DNA of 58,023 bases from Clostridiaceae bacterium (GCA_021771025.1 JAETPW010000012.1:1-58023), one strand, 5' to 3'; shown: positions 15,687-24,801, counted from the first letter of the stretch. Notes: generated by a model not told the origin, from the sequence alone. Numbers and translations: made by a program.

Positions 15687-17759
15687 GTGTCAAACCAAAC
15701 TATATATATCATGATGGGAGTAATAGGAGGAGTGTTTATTCTGATTTTATTAGCCTATTTCTTAATTTCGAAAAAGATGCAAAAATCAGAGTACAAAAAG
15801 ATCCAAAAATTGCAACAAGGAACTAAAGCAAAATCTTTTTCTATGGAGATTTTGTACCAAAAATTATACGTAACTTATATCCGTATTCCTTTTATTAAAC
15901 GTTATATTTTAAAGCTAAGAAGACGACTAGAAATCATTAATATTGATGATGAGTACAATACCAGAAAAGATGCGTCAAAAATTCTAACCAAGGCACTTGT
16001 TATCTTAATTCCTGCTATCATTTTTAGTATTCTACTAACTCATTCAAATTATTTAATGATGTTTATTGTGTTAATTTTTGAATTATTTATGGTTGATACC
16101 TTAATTGATGGATCAGTCAACAAAATTGATGACAACTTGTTAAAACAACAAGTTGAATTCTTCTCAGAAATTAGACATGCTTATCATGAGTTTAACATGG
16201 TAGAAGAGGCTATATATCAAGTTTCACAAGATGATGAACTAGATATATCTAGGCAGGGAGAAAAGATTTATGAAATTTTAATTTCAGATGACCCAGAAAC
16301 AGAGCTAGAAAAATATTATGATATTGCTCCTAATAGTTACTTAAAAGAATTTGCCGGAGTTTCGTATTTAACCAAAGAATTTGGTGATCGAAAAGTAGAT
16401 GGAGCATCACTTTACTTAAAAAACGTAGATAACATTACCCAAGAAATGCAATTAGAAATTTTAAAACGTGATAAATTAAATTATGTGTTCCAAAGTTTAT
16501 CATTTATCTCCATTGCTCCAATTATTTTACTAGAACCATTAAAAAATTGGGCAATTTCTAACTTCTCCTTTGTAGAGAGTTGGTATGTAGGTAAAGTAGG
16601 AACCATTGTACAAATTTTAATTTTATTGATTACTGTGGTAGCCTATGTTTTAGTTAGACGACTAAAAGACAATGGATCAACAGGAATGAATACTAAAAAT
16701 ACAGAAAATCCATGGCAACAAAAATTATACAGCAAAAAAATCATCAAGAAAATTGTCGATTTGTTTATTCCAAAAGAAGGAACAAAAGACTATCGTAAAA
16801 CGAAAGAGTTATTAAAACAGTCAGCTTCCCATTTAAAAATGGAATGGTTATACGTTAACCGCATTGCCTTTTGTTTAATTGCTTTTGTTATTTCACTATT
16901 CTTATTTATTCAATTACATCACATTGCGATTAACTTAGTTTATACTGAACCTACTACTGATTATGATCTGGTGGGAGGCTTATCAGAAAAAGACAAGAAA
17001 AAGGCAATGCAGGTGACAGAAGAAGATAATGTTTTCTTAGATCGTTTTCGTGGTAAACTAGATACGACAAAAGATCAGTTACGTTATGCCATTGAAAATT
17101 CAAAATATTACGAAGAAGCAACAGAGGATGAAATAAAAGTGGCAACAGAACGTATTTATGAAAAATTACAAACTGTTAATTCAGAATACATGAAATGGTT
17201 TGAAATCTTGATTGCCTTTGTTATTGCGCTTTTGGGGTATATGGCTCCAATGTGGATTTTACATTTCCAAGTCATTATCAGGCAGTTAGAGATGGAAGAC
17301 GAAGTTATGCAGTTCCAGACCATTATCTTAATGTTAATGAGAATTGAAAGAGTTAATGTTGAAATTATATTAGAATGGCTAGAACGTTATTCCAATATTT
17401 TTAAAGAACCAATTACTAAGTGTGTAAACAATTATGAGGCTGGAGCATGGCAGGCTTTGGAAGATATGAAAAGTGAAATTGCTTATCAGCCATTAATTCG
17501 AATTGTAGAGAGTTTGCAGGCAGCAGTAGAAAAGATTCCGATTAAAGATGCTTTCGATGAATTAGATTCAGAAAGAGACTATTATCGTGAAAAGAGAAAA
17601 GAGTCTAATGAACGTTTAATTAAGAGAAAAGCTATGATTGGAAAGGGCATTGGTTTTGCTCCAATGGTATGTATGTTTGTGGGATACTTAATTGTTCCAT
17701 TAGTATTTATTGGACTTACCAGTATGTCAAGTTCATTTTCTTCTATGTCAAATATGTAA
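15687..17759 (+). CDS. Fused TadB-TadC-like inner membrane platform protein
   Basis: 690 residues with two T2SSF-like halves. The first half has an N-terminal helix (residues ~6-28), a hydrophobic hairpin (~105-140) and a pair near 270-325. The second half has helices at ~395-420, ~505-530 and ~660-680, and a central ERVNVEIILEWLERYS segment like the T2SSF helical bundle. Tad systems normally encode TadB and TadC separately. GTG start behind GGGAGGTG. It follows the ATPase gene by 23 bp, and the two should work together. Confidence 0.75.
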   Translation: MSNQTIYIMMGVIGGVFILILLAYFLISKKMQKSEYKKIQKLQQGTKAKSFSMEILYQKLYVTYIRIPFIKRYILKLRRRLEIINIDDEYNTRKDASKILTKALVILIPAIIFSILLTHSNYLMMFIVLIFELFMVDTLIDGSVNKIDDNLLKQQVEFFSEIRHAYHEFNMVEEAIYQVSQDDELDISRQGEKIYEILISDDPETELEKYYDIAPNSYLKEFAGVSYLTKEFGDRKVDGASLYLKNVDNITQEMQLEILKRDKLNYVFQSLSFISIAPIILLEPLKNWAISNFSFVESWYVGKVGTIVQILILLITVVAYVLVRRLKDNGSTGMNTKNTENPWQQKLYSKKIIKKIVDLFIPKEGTKDYRKTKELLKQSASHLKMEWLYVNRIAFCLIAFVISLFLFIQLHHIAINLVYTEPTTDYDLVGGLSEKDKKKAMQVTEEDNVFLDRFRGKLDTTKDQLRYAIENSKYYEEATEDEIKVATERIYEKLQTVNSEYMKWFEILIAFVIALLGYMAPMWILHFQVIIRQLEMEDEVMQFQTIILMLMRIERVNVEIILEWLERYSNIFKEPITKCVNNYEAGAWQALEDMKSEIAYQPLIRIVESLQAAVEKIPIKDAFDELDSERDYYREKRKESNERLIKRKAMIGKGIGFAPMVCMFVGYLIVPLVFIGLTSMSSSFSSMSNM

Positions 17760-17785
17760 AATAAAACAAAAAGGAGTAGAGATTT

Positions 17786-18493
17786 ATGGAAAATGCTTCA
17801 AAGGCATTATTGATAGCAGGAGGAGTGCTCATCGCTTTACTAGTATTAGGTGCTTTACTCCTTATGTTTAATCAATTGTCAGGTTATCAAAAAAGCAATG
17901 CGAATATTGAAAAAGATACCCAGTTAGCAGCTTTTAATGATCAGTTTGCTCAATATGTGAGAAATGATTTGAAAGGTAATGATTTGATTTCATTTGTTAA
18001 TAAAGTAGTAGATTACAATAAGAAAACAAGTGGAGCAGGTACCATTAATTATGATATTAAAATTACTGTTTCCATAGAATTAGGACAGGCTTTTGCTCAA
18101 AAATTTGGTGTTAATGGTAGGCTTACTGCTTTTCCTAGTCCATATACTTATGTTATTGATAAAAATAGCACAAAGGGGAATAATGCTTTTCTAAAAACAA
18201 TAGAAACCATGAGATCGTATGAAGAAGACTCTTCCATTGGGCGAAATACGATGAGTGAGTTGTCTTCTAATTACGAAGCGTTGAAAGCCTATTATATTGA
18301 CCATGATACAACAAGGGGAAAAACAGTTAAAGATATTACAGGGAGAAGTATTCCTAGAGTAGAAAATAATATTAGTATTGTTGAACAGTATCGTGAATAT
18401 TCAGAATTAAAAACAGCAACTTTTCAATGTGTAGAAGGACCTATTTATGAGGGCGATCAATTTTCAAAAGTTGGATTTAAGTTTGTTAAGTAA
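17786..18493 (+). CDS. M-E-N-A pilin-like protein 1
   Basis: 235 residues. The protein begins MENASKALLIAGGVLIALL: a Glu at position 2 directly after Met and an uninterrupted hydrophobic helix to residue ~30, with no leader before it. The body is polar and Asn/Thr-rich, ending with a possible two-strand cap. The N-terminus resembles the mature end of class III/Tad pilins. It is the first of four such genes directly after the platform protein, RBS AAAGGAG. Role as pilin subunit is inferred; no named family recognised. Confidence 0.6.
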   Translation: MENASKALLIAGGVLIALLVLGALLLMFNQLSGYQKSNANIEKDTQLAAFNDQFAQYVRNDLKGNDLISFVNKVVDYNKKTSGAGTINYDIKITVSIELGQAFAQKFGVNGRLTAFPSPYTYVIDKNSTKGNNAFLKTIETMRSYEEDSSIGRNTMSELSSNYEALKAYYIDHDTTRGKTVKDITGRSIPRVENNISIVEQYREYSELKTATFQCVEGPIYEGDQFSKVGFKFVK

Positions 18494-18519
18494 ACAAAAT
18501 AAAGGAGGGAATGGTTAAG

Positions 18520-18981
18520 ATGGAAAATGCGTCAAAAGCGTTAATTATGGCTGCTGAAGTGTTAATCGGCGTGTTAATCATTTCCTTAGCCGTATATCTA
18601 TTTACGAATTTTGGACAGACTTCCAAGGAGATTAATGAAAAAAATAGAGAACAACAAATTGTGCAGTATAATACTCGTTTTACTTCATATTTAGGGAGAA
18701 CTGATTTAACTATTTATGATGTTATTACGGTAGCTAATTTGGTTATTGAAAATAATGCTACTTATGCAGGTAATAGTGAATTGCAAATTGTTACTGGGGT
18801 TCGATCAGGAAGAGGAAGTAGTTATCAAAATTTGCAAAACAAGACTCAGGCTCAGTTTGATGCATTGATTCAAAATGATCAAACGCTGATGAATGGGAAT
18901 AAACTTCCTACTTATACTTGTAGTACTATTGAGTATTACCGTTCGGGGAGAATTAAAACAATTAACTTTTCTTGTCCTTAA
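18520..18981 (+). CDS. M-E-N-A pilin-like protein 2
   Basis: 153 residues. The start is taken at 18520, ten bases after AAGGAGGG; an in-frame ATG nine bases earlier touches that site. It begins MENASKALIMAAEVLIGVL and continues hydrophobic to residue ~32, then a polar domain ending in two cysteines (TYTCSTIEYY...SCP) that could form a disulphide. Paralogue of 17786, 19709 and 20132 by its first 20 residues only. Confidence 0.55.
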   Translation: MENASKALIMAAEVLIGVLIISLAVYLFTNFGQTSKEINEKNREQQIVQYNTRFTSYLGRTDLTIYDVITVANLVIENNATYAGNSELQIVTGVRSGRGSSYQNLQNKTQAQFDALIQNDQTLMNGNKLPTYTCSTIEYYRSGRIKTINFSCP

Positions 18982-19019
18982 GAATATAATTTATAGTCGT
19001 TTTGTTTTGGTTCCCTCTA

Positions 19020-19056
19020 TGCTACTCTACAATTTATGTGGCTGTAAACGGTAACA
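19020..19056 (+). repeat. Remnant right tail of a variable-arm element
   Basis: CTACTCTACAATTTATGTGG..CTGTAAACGGTAAC matches the right tail of copy A (8730-8765) with a few changes; core and arms are absent. It lies just before the promoter of the next gene, splitting the pilin gene run. Confidence 0.65.
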
Positions 19057-19093
19057 GAACATTACAAAAAATCAAGAAAATCGAATGTAGCTA

Positions 19094-19122
19094 TTGAAAA
19101 AAAAAACAGACAATGTTATAAT
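19094..19122 (+). promoter_or_regulatory. sigma-A promoter within the pilin cluster
   Basis: TTGAAA (19094-19099), 17 bp, TATAAT (19117-19122). It shows that the genes from 19138 on can be transcribed independently of the upstream operon. Confidence 0.7.
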
Positions 19123-19137
19123 GAAAAGGGTAGAACA

Positions 19138-19575
19138 ATGAAGAAATTTGTCATATTCTTGGCTATTGTTATTTTAATGGTATGTGGAGTTTCTTATACC
19201 TATTTAATGTATCGAGTAAATTCCCAAGAAACTAAACGCCAAAATCAAGCATTTGAATCGTATGAAAATCAGGTGGTTACAGGTACAGAATTGTCTTCTG
19301 TCATTAATCGAGCAATGGATAGTAATAGCAAAAATCAGATTGAAAAACAAAAAGATGGTACGTATCTTTCTAATACAACAAATTCTATCAAGGTAGAAGT
19401 GAAAATGCTAGATAACGGAAAAACCTATTCCATGGAAAGTTTAGTTAGTCAAGGGTTAGATGAGTTTATTCAGTACTATTATAATGTTTCCTTTAAATGT
19501 ACTAGAATAGATTATCACGAAACAACGAAAAAGGTGAGTTATTTGTTGTTTGAACAGATGACAACTACATTTTAA
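19138..19575 (+). CDS. Small membrane-anchored protein in the Tad-like locus
   Basis: 145 residues with a classic basic-hydrophobic N-terminus (MKKFVIFLAIVILMVCGVS), read as a signal anchor because no clear cleavage site is visible. An extracytoplasmic domain follows containing ELSSVINRAMDSN and a polar C-terminus. Unlike its neighbours it lacks the M-E-N-A start. No family recognised. Position between pilin-like genes suggests a minor pilin or assembly factor. Confidence 0.6.
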   Translation: MKKFVIFLAIVILMVCGVSYTYLMYRVNSQETKRQNQAFESYENQVVTGTELSSVINRAMDSNSKNQIEKQKDGTYLSNTTNSIKVEVKMLDNGKTYSMESLVSQGLDEFIQYYYNVSFKCTRIDYHETTKKVSYLLFEQMTTTF

Positions 19576-19708
19576 GTGTTATCAATCGAGAATTAGTCGA
19601 TTTATTTTACATAATCAAGATAGAAATATCTAGTTAAAATTGTTATTGATATTACTAAAGAAATTTAGTAGAAAAATAAAAAAAGAAAAAACAAAGGAGG
19701 AAATTTTT

Positions 19709-20104
19709 ATGGAAAACGCTTCAAAAGCTCTAATTATTGCAGGAGCTATCTTACTTGCTATCTTATTAATCTCGTTAGGGATATTAGTATTTAACCAAGC
19801 TTCAGAATCAGCAAATTCCAATGCCTTAAATGATGCACAAAAAACGTCATTTAATCAAAAATTTACTAAATATGAGGGAGATAGAGTAAAAGGGTCAATG
19901 GTAAAAACCTTGGTTCAAGAAATTTTTGCTAGCAATTCTAATCCTGACAATGTTGATAGTAAATATATAGTTAAAATTAATGGTACTGAACCAACAGCGG
20001 CAGCAGCATCTGCATATTCAACAAACTCATCTTATAAAGTAGTTGTTGAAGTTGATACAACTAGTGGTGTTGTTAATAATGTTAAAATCACAGCTGCTCC
20101 GTAA
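19709..20104 (+). CDS. M-E-N-A pilin-like protein 3
   Basis: 131 residues, the smallest of the set and the best candidate for a major pilin. MENASKALIIAGAILLAILL is followed by a polar Asn/Ser/Thr-rich domain with two short strand pairs. Strong AAAGGAGGAAA site before the ATG at 19709; the upstream in-frame ATG at 19640 would put a Lys-rich segment in front and lacks a site. No cysteines. Confidence 0.6.
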   Translation: MENASKALIIAGAILLAILLISLGILVFNQASESANSNALNDAQKTSFNQKFTKYEGDRVKGSMVKTLVQEIFASNSNPDNVDSKYIVKINGTEPTAAAASAYSTNSSYKVVVEVDTTSGVVNNVKITAAP

Positions 20105-20131
20105 TATTAGTTAGGAAAGGAGTGATGGCAA

Positions 20132-20776
20132 ATGGAAAATGCAGCAGATGCATTAAAAATCGCAGGAGCAGTATTCTTGTTTGTCATTGCCCTTTCTGTT
20201 GCTATTGTCTCGTTTGCTCAAGCAAGAGAGGCTTCTGATACGATTATGAATTTTCGTGATCGTGAAACAGAATATATTGATGGAAACTATTATTATGAAT
20301 CAAGAGGAACGGAAAGAACCGTAGGTTTAGAAACAATTATACCAACCATTTATCGTTCTTATCTAGAAGATTATAAGGTTGTTTTTTCAGGATTGAGTAA
20401 ACCACTATATACGTTAATCAGAAATACTTCTACAGTAGACCGTTATGCGTTTGATGGAGATTTTGATAATAATTATATTTCTTCTTCTGATACGAATAAG
20501 GAAGTGTTTGTTCAAGCCATTTTATATGGAACAAGAGACCTATCCCCTGGTTCGCTTTGGAATAATTACTATGAAGGTAAAATTCAGTTACCAACAGTTA
20601 GTTTATATGATCAATTAAAGGGAAAGACAATTAAAGAATATTTAGGTGTTTATTATGCTGATGAGAAATTAGATGAGCCACCTCAAAATCCGTCAGTTGG
20701 TAATGTTACAAGTGATGATAATGTACCAGAAGCAAATAAAAAGGAAAGAAGAATAGTTACTTATGTTGTAAATTAA
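20132..20776 (+). CDS. M-E-N-A pilin-like protein 4
   Basis: 214 residues beginning MENAADALKIAGAVFLFVIA, with the same Glu2 and hydrophobic helix as its neighbours. The ectodomain is larger and Tyr/Asp-rich, carries a predicted extended Pro/Asn segment near residue 190, and ends basic. RBS AAAGGAGTG. Likely a minor or accessory subunit; inferred from locus. Confidence 0.55.
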   Translation: MENAADALKIAGAVFLFVIALSVAIVSFAQAREASDTIMNFRDRETEYIDGNYYYESRGTERTVGLETIIPTIYRSYLEDYKVVFSGLSKPLYTLIRNTSTVDRYAFDGDFDNNYISSSDTNKEVFVQAILYGTRDLSPGSLWNNYYEGKIQLPTVSLYDQLKGKTIKEYLGVYYADEKLDEPPQNPSVGNVTSDDNVPEANKKERRIVTYVVN

Positions 20777-20819
20777 AATACTTTTATTTAACATGATAAG
20801 TATTAAAGGAGGAAAAAAC

Positions 20820-21344
20820 ATGGGAGACACTTTAATTACAATTATTGCCATTGGATTAGCGGCAGTATTAATGTTTGTATTTCCACTAATGACAATGTCT
20901 GATCGAACAGATGACGTTTCACAATTAACAGTGAAAACAGCCACCACAGAATTTGTGGATGATGTTCGTGCTACGGGAAAAATCACACCAGATAAATATG
21001 GTAAATTTGTTCAAAATATTACGGCAACAGGAAATACTTATGATGTTGAAATGGAAGTTAAAATTTTAGATGAAAATCCAGGAAAGAAAACAACACAAGT
21101 AGAAAGAGAAAAAATAGGAGAAAATGTATACTATTCAATTTATACTTCTCAAATTCAAGAGGTATTAGATCAGAACAAAACCTATAATTTAAAAGAGGGA
21201 GATATCGTTTCTGTTAGTGTAAAAAATACTAACCAAACATTATCTCAACAATTAAAGAATTTCTTCTATACCGTTGTAGGAGATAGTACTTATACCATTG
21301 CAGCACAACATGCTGGTATGGTAACTTCAACAGGAAATCATTAA
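20820..21344 (+). CDS. Membrane-anchored pilus-locus protein
   Basis: 174 residues from the ATG at 20820, seven bases after AAAGGAGG. The N-terminus MGDTLITIIAIGLAAVLMF is hydrophobic to residue ~25, with no basic leader. The ectodomain contains a conserved-looking TATTEFVDDVRATGKITPDKY helix and a beta-rich remainder. It resembles the small lumenal proteins found with Tad-like loci in Clostridia, but no named family is recognised. Confidence 0.5.
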   Translation: MGDTLITIIAIGLAAVLMFVFPLMTMSDRTDDVSQLTVKTATTEFVDDVRATGKITPDKYGKFVQNITATGNTYDVEMEVKILDENPGKKTTQVEREKIGENVYYSIYTSQIQEVLDQNKTYNLKEGDIVSVSVKNTNQTLSQQLKNFFYTVVGDSTYTIAAQHAGMVTSTGNH

Positions 21345-21426
21345 AAGAAAAATACCAAAACGATAAGATAGCTTGTAATATGAAAAGTATTGCAAGCTTT
21401 TTAAAACAAATAAAGGATAGATGACG

Positions 21427-23058
21427 ATGAAAATTCAAAGTATGGCAGTTATGTTTATTATTATCATATTACCAATTTCAATGATATTTGCTTCTTATAC
21501 AGGAACAAGAGTACAAACATTAAGTTTACAGGCTTCTTATGATTCTAAATTAAATAATGCTACTTATGATGCCATAAAGGCATTTCAATTAAATACCATT
21601 AATAGTGCTACTTCTGATTTAACCAATTCTAAGATGAGAGATTTAAAAGCAGCAGTAAATACTTTTTTTACTTCAGTTGCTTCTCATTTTGGCATGAGTG
21701 GATACGATAAAAATGCTCTACAAGAGTATGTGCCAGCATTAGTGTTTACTTTGTATGATGGTTATTATATTTATTCTCCTTATGCCAATGTGTGGGACGA
21801 AGAAACCATTCAGAAAACAAATAATTATGAGCAATCAGGATCAGAAGCTACATATCATGGTAAACAGCCTAATGAGAGCGGAAAAGAGACTTTATATGGA
21901 TTAAAACCATATATTTATTATAGCTGTCGTTATAAAAATTCTAGTTGTGATGTAGTAATTACCTATTCATTGGATTCTTATGTAACGATAAAAGGTTTAG
22001 TAAACAATCAGCCAATTGACGAAAAAGGGTATTTATTAACTGCTGCTAAAAATACTACAGGAAATGTAACCTATCGAGACTTTACGATTGAAAATCAAGA
22101 AATGCAAGAAATGGTAGCGATAGATGGAAACATAGAAGGACCATATTCCTATCAAAAAATTAGAGGAGTTAAACATTATTATGATCCTGCCACACGAGAG
22201 GTGTTTGAGGTATTTAATGGAAAAAAGGTGCCAACTCCTGAAATAGATGTTACTGATTTCGAAAATAACATGGGAAGTGATGCAGTAAACTATTATAATG
22301 CAGCTATCCAATTTAGGAATAAAATTTTATCTATACCAGTTCTAAAGGATTTAAGAGTTTCAGATGCTATTGATGAGAGTGGAGTACCTCTTACTGATGT
22401 ATTTGGTAATTCGACAGATTTAATTTTTGGAGAACTAAACTCTTCTACTAAAAATATAGAAGACGAAGATTCTGTTTTTAATAATCATCGAATGGCTGTT
22501 ATTCGTTATTCCATAGAACGCAATTTGTCTATTGCCATAGCCAATTATAATAATGCTTCAGGAGCACAATCAGAAATTAATTTTCAAATGCCAAAATTAA
22601 AAGACTATGAATGGGATAAACTATATAGTAATATTGGTATGATTAGTTTTTTACAAGGACTAAACATCGGAGGAAAAATTTATAATGGATATTCCGTTAT
22701 TAGCAATAACAAAAATGAAGAGTTTATTGCAGAAGACTCATTTTATGTTCTTACAGCAGATGGAGTTTATCATCGCATAAAAGATAGTGACTTACAAGAA
22801 AATACATTAGCAGGAGCAAAAGTTATTTTAAATGTTGATTTTGAAGTCAAAAAAACAGAAACATCCTCAGGGGCCACACGTTATTATTATCTCTATGAAA
22901 ATGCTTTTGGATGTTATCAAAGTGTAGTTAATCAAAATGGCATATTATCTGGAAGTATTCATGATGTAGTGAAAAGAAATAGTCGTTTAGCTAGTTTATA
23001 TTATACTGCTTTAGGGCGAGAACGTTATACGATGAACCGAATAGAAGTGTGGCATTAA
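21427..23058 (+). CDS. Large secreted or anchored protein of the Tad-like locus
   Basis: 543 residues, N-terminal hydrophobic helix (MKIQSMAVMFIIIILPISM) followed by a helical stretch YDSKLNNATYDAIKAFQLNT, as in TadE/G-type minor pilins, then a ~450-residue Tyr/Asn-rich ectodomain. Four cysteines in the ectodomain. Size and place as last gene suggest a tip adhesin or a TadG-like surface protein. Start 21427 preferred (AAAGGA nine bases upstream) over ATG 21421. Terminator at 23069. Confidence 0.6.
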   Translation: MKIQSMAVMFIIIILPISMIFASYTGTRVQTLSLQASYDSKLNNATYDAIKAFQLNTINSATSDLTNSKMRDLKAAVNTFFTSVASHFGMSGYDKNALQEYVPALVFTLYDGYYIYSPYANVWDEETIQKTNNYEQSGSEATYHGKQPNESGKETLYGLKPYIYYSCRYKNSSCDVVITYSLDSYVTIKGLVNNQPIDEKGYLLTAAKNTTGNVTYRDFTIENQEMQEMVAIDGNIEGPYSYQKIRGVKHYYDPATREVFEVFNGKKVPTPEIDVTDFENNMGSDAVNYYNAAIQFRNKILSIPVLKDLRVSDAIDESGVPLTDVFGNSTDLIFGELNSSTKNIEDEDSVFNNHRMAVIRYSIERNLSIAIANYNNASGAQSEINFQMPKLKDYEWDKLYSNIGMISFLQGLNIGGKIYNGYSVISNNKNEEFIAEDSFYVLTADGVYHRIKDSDLQENTLAGAKVILNVDFEVKKTETSSGATRYYYLYENAFGCYQSVVNQNGILSGSIHDVVKRNSRLASLYYTALGRERYTMNRIEVWH

Positions 23059-23068
23059 AAACGAAAAG

Positions 23069-23105
23069 AGTGTTTTATTACTTTTGGTAATAGAATACTT
23101 TTTTT
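23069..23105 (+). terminator. Terminator closing the Tad-like locus
   Basis: AGTGTTTTATTAC pairs with GTAATAGAATACT, followed by a T-run. Confidence 0.85.
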
Positions 23106-23129
23106 ATTGGGGAAAAGCTTGAAAAATCA

Positions 23130-23219
23130 TTTTTATCTATCTAGTTTGTCAGTTTTCTAAGTTTACCAATAGAATAAACGAAGGAGAATGCCAGCTTTGA
23201 AAGCTAACATAGGCTAAGA
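23130..23219. repeat. Dispersed repeat ending in CTAACATAGGCTA, copy 1
   Basis: ATCTAGTTTGTCAG ... AGTTTACCAATAGAA ... GGCTTTGAAAGC-like and CTAACATAGGCTA match the segment at 30700-30790 in order. The 3' part also resembles 1629-1672. No ORF. It contains an AGCTTT-GA-AAGCT hairpin. Nature unknown. Confidence 0.5.
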
Positions 23220-23270
23220 AACAGGAATATAGAAATATATTCTTTTTTTTATTTTTTTTCAATAAATGAG

Positions 23271-23300
23271 TGCATACAATTTTCAAAAAAGGAAATACTA
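23271..23300 (+). promoter_or_regulatory. sigma-G/sigma-F-like promoter of spoIVB
   Basis: TGCATA (23271-23276), 17 bp, AATACTA (23294-23300) fits the forespore consensus TGMATA-N17/18-CATACTA with one mismatch. SpoIVB is made in the forespore, so sequence and biology agree. Confidence 0.65.
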
Positions 23301-23331
23301 AAAAGAGAAAAATATATGATGAGGAGAGAGT

Positions 23332-24576
23332 TTGGTGAAAAAATTAACAAAAATAATAGTATTGATAGGGTTAATTATTTTTTATACCTATATTGTAGCC
23401 CTTGATCATATTCCTGATCATATTGTCATTTTTGAAGGGGAGAATCTAAACGTGAAAACAATGTTAGGATTAGATTTAGGAATGGCAGAAGAAAAGAAAA
23501 ATGAAGAAATTATTCAGACTTCTGTAACAACAGGTAAAACCACAATTAAGCAGACTGGGACTTCCCTTTTGCAAGTTAGTTTGTTTGATCAAATTCCAGT
23601 AAAACAAGTTCAAGTAGAAGTATTGCCAAAAACAAAAGTTATTCCTGTAGGAAGTATAGCAGGAGTAAAACTGTATACTAGTGGAGTTTTAGTTGTTGGT
23701 ATGTCAGAAATTGAAGGAGAAGATCATAAAAAATATAAACCCTATGAAAATTCGGGAATTCAAGAGGGAGATACTATTTTCGAAATAAATAAGTCTCCCA
23801 TTCATACAACGGAAGACTTAATTCAAACAGTAAATCAGTCAAACGGACAAGAAATTACTATTGAGTATCGTAGAAATGAAGAAGTCCTAGCTTGTAGTAT
23901 AAAACCCGTAAAAACAGATGAAGAGGAATATAAATTGGGATTATGGGTAAGAGACAGTGCAGCTGGTGTAGGAACAGTTACCTTTTATGAGCCATCTACT
24001 AAAACATTTGGAGCTTTAGGGCATGGAATTATGGATATTGATACTTCACAATTAATTAATATTGCTTCAGGAGAATTTGTTACTTCTAAAATATTAACCA
24101 TTACTAAAGGAGAAAAAGGAAATCCCGGAAGAATTCAGGGCAGTATTGATGGGCAAAAAAACATTGGTACTATAGTCAAAAATACTCGTTTTGGTATATA
24201 CGGAACAGTAAAAGAAGTGGGGAATTTGAACTTAGATCCTTCAAAAGAAATGGAAGTGGCAATGAGAGACGAAATTCAAACGGGAAAAGCTAAAATTTTA
24301 TGTAGTTTAGATGGGCAAGGAGCAAAAGAATATGAAATTGAAATCGAAAAGATTTTTAAAGAGAATAATTATGATAACAAAAGTATGCAAATCAAAGTAA
24401 CAGATCCTACCTTGTTAGAAAAAACAGGAGGAATTATTCAAGGGATGAGTGGATCACCAATTATTCAAAATGGTAAATTCATTGGAGCGGTAACTCATGT
24501 ATTAGTAAATAATCCTCAAGAAGGATATGCTGTGTTTGGTGATATGATGTTAAAACAAGCCAGAATCAATGAATAA
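23332..24576 (+). CDS. spoIVB: SpoIVB serine peptidase (S55)
   Basis: 414 residues. An N-terminal transmembrane anchor (~7-25) is followed by a linker, a PDZ domain (~125-200), and the S55 peptidase domain with GALGHGIMD (catalytic His) and GIIQGMSGSPIIQNG (catalytic Ser). SpoIVB is secreted from the forespore and triggers pro-sigma-K processing by the SpoIVF complex. Start is TTG 23332 or GTG 23335 behind GAGGAGAG. Usually spo0A follows directly; here it does not. Confidence 0.95.
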   Translation: MVKKLTKIIVLIGLIIFYTYIVALDHIPDHIVIFEGENLNVKTMLGLDLGMAEEKKNEEIIQTSVTTGKTTIKQTGTSLLQVSLFDQIPVKQVQVEVLPKTKVIPVGSIAGVKLYTSGVLVVGMSEIEGEDHKKYKPYENSGIQEGDTIFEINKSPIHTTEDLIQTVNQSNGQEITIEYRRNEEVLACSIKPVKTDEEEYKLGLWVRDSAAGVGTVTFYEPSTKTFGALGHGIMDIDTSQLINIASGEFVTSKILTITKGEKGNPGRIQGSIDGQKNIGTIVKNTRFGIYGTVKEVGNLNLDPSKEMEVAMRDEIQTGKAKILCSLDGQGAKEYEIEIEKIFKENNYDNKSMQIKVTDPTLLEKTGGIIQGMSGSPIIQNGKFIGAVTHVLVNNPQEGYAVFGDMMLKQARINE

Positions 24577-24682
24577 CAGAAAAAAGACATATGACAAGAA
24601 ACGACAAAAAAGTAATATATCCATCATAATAAACTAATAGATAAAACAAAAATAAAAAAGTTTAATTTTTTCATTAAAACAA

Positions 24683-24711
24683 TTGACATTACCTAGCAAT
24701 CACGGTATAAT
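24683..24711 (+). promoter_or_regulatory. Consensus sigma-A promoter of the coiled-coil gene
   Basis: TTGACA (24683-24688), 17 bp, TATAAT (24706-24711), a perfect vegetative consensus about 90 bp before the ATG. Confidence 0.85.
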
Positions 24712-24801
24712 CTCATTGGAGTGGGAAAAACTGACTGAAGAAAATAAGAATCCAAAAATAAAGAAGAAAAGAAGAACAATAAAAGGGGGCAAGAAAGGAA
24801 G

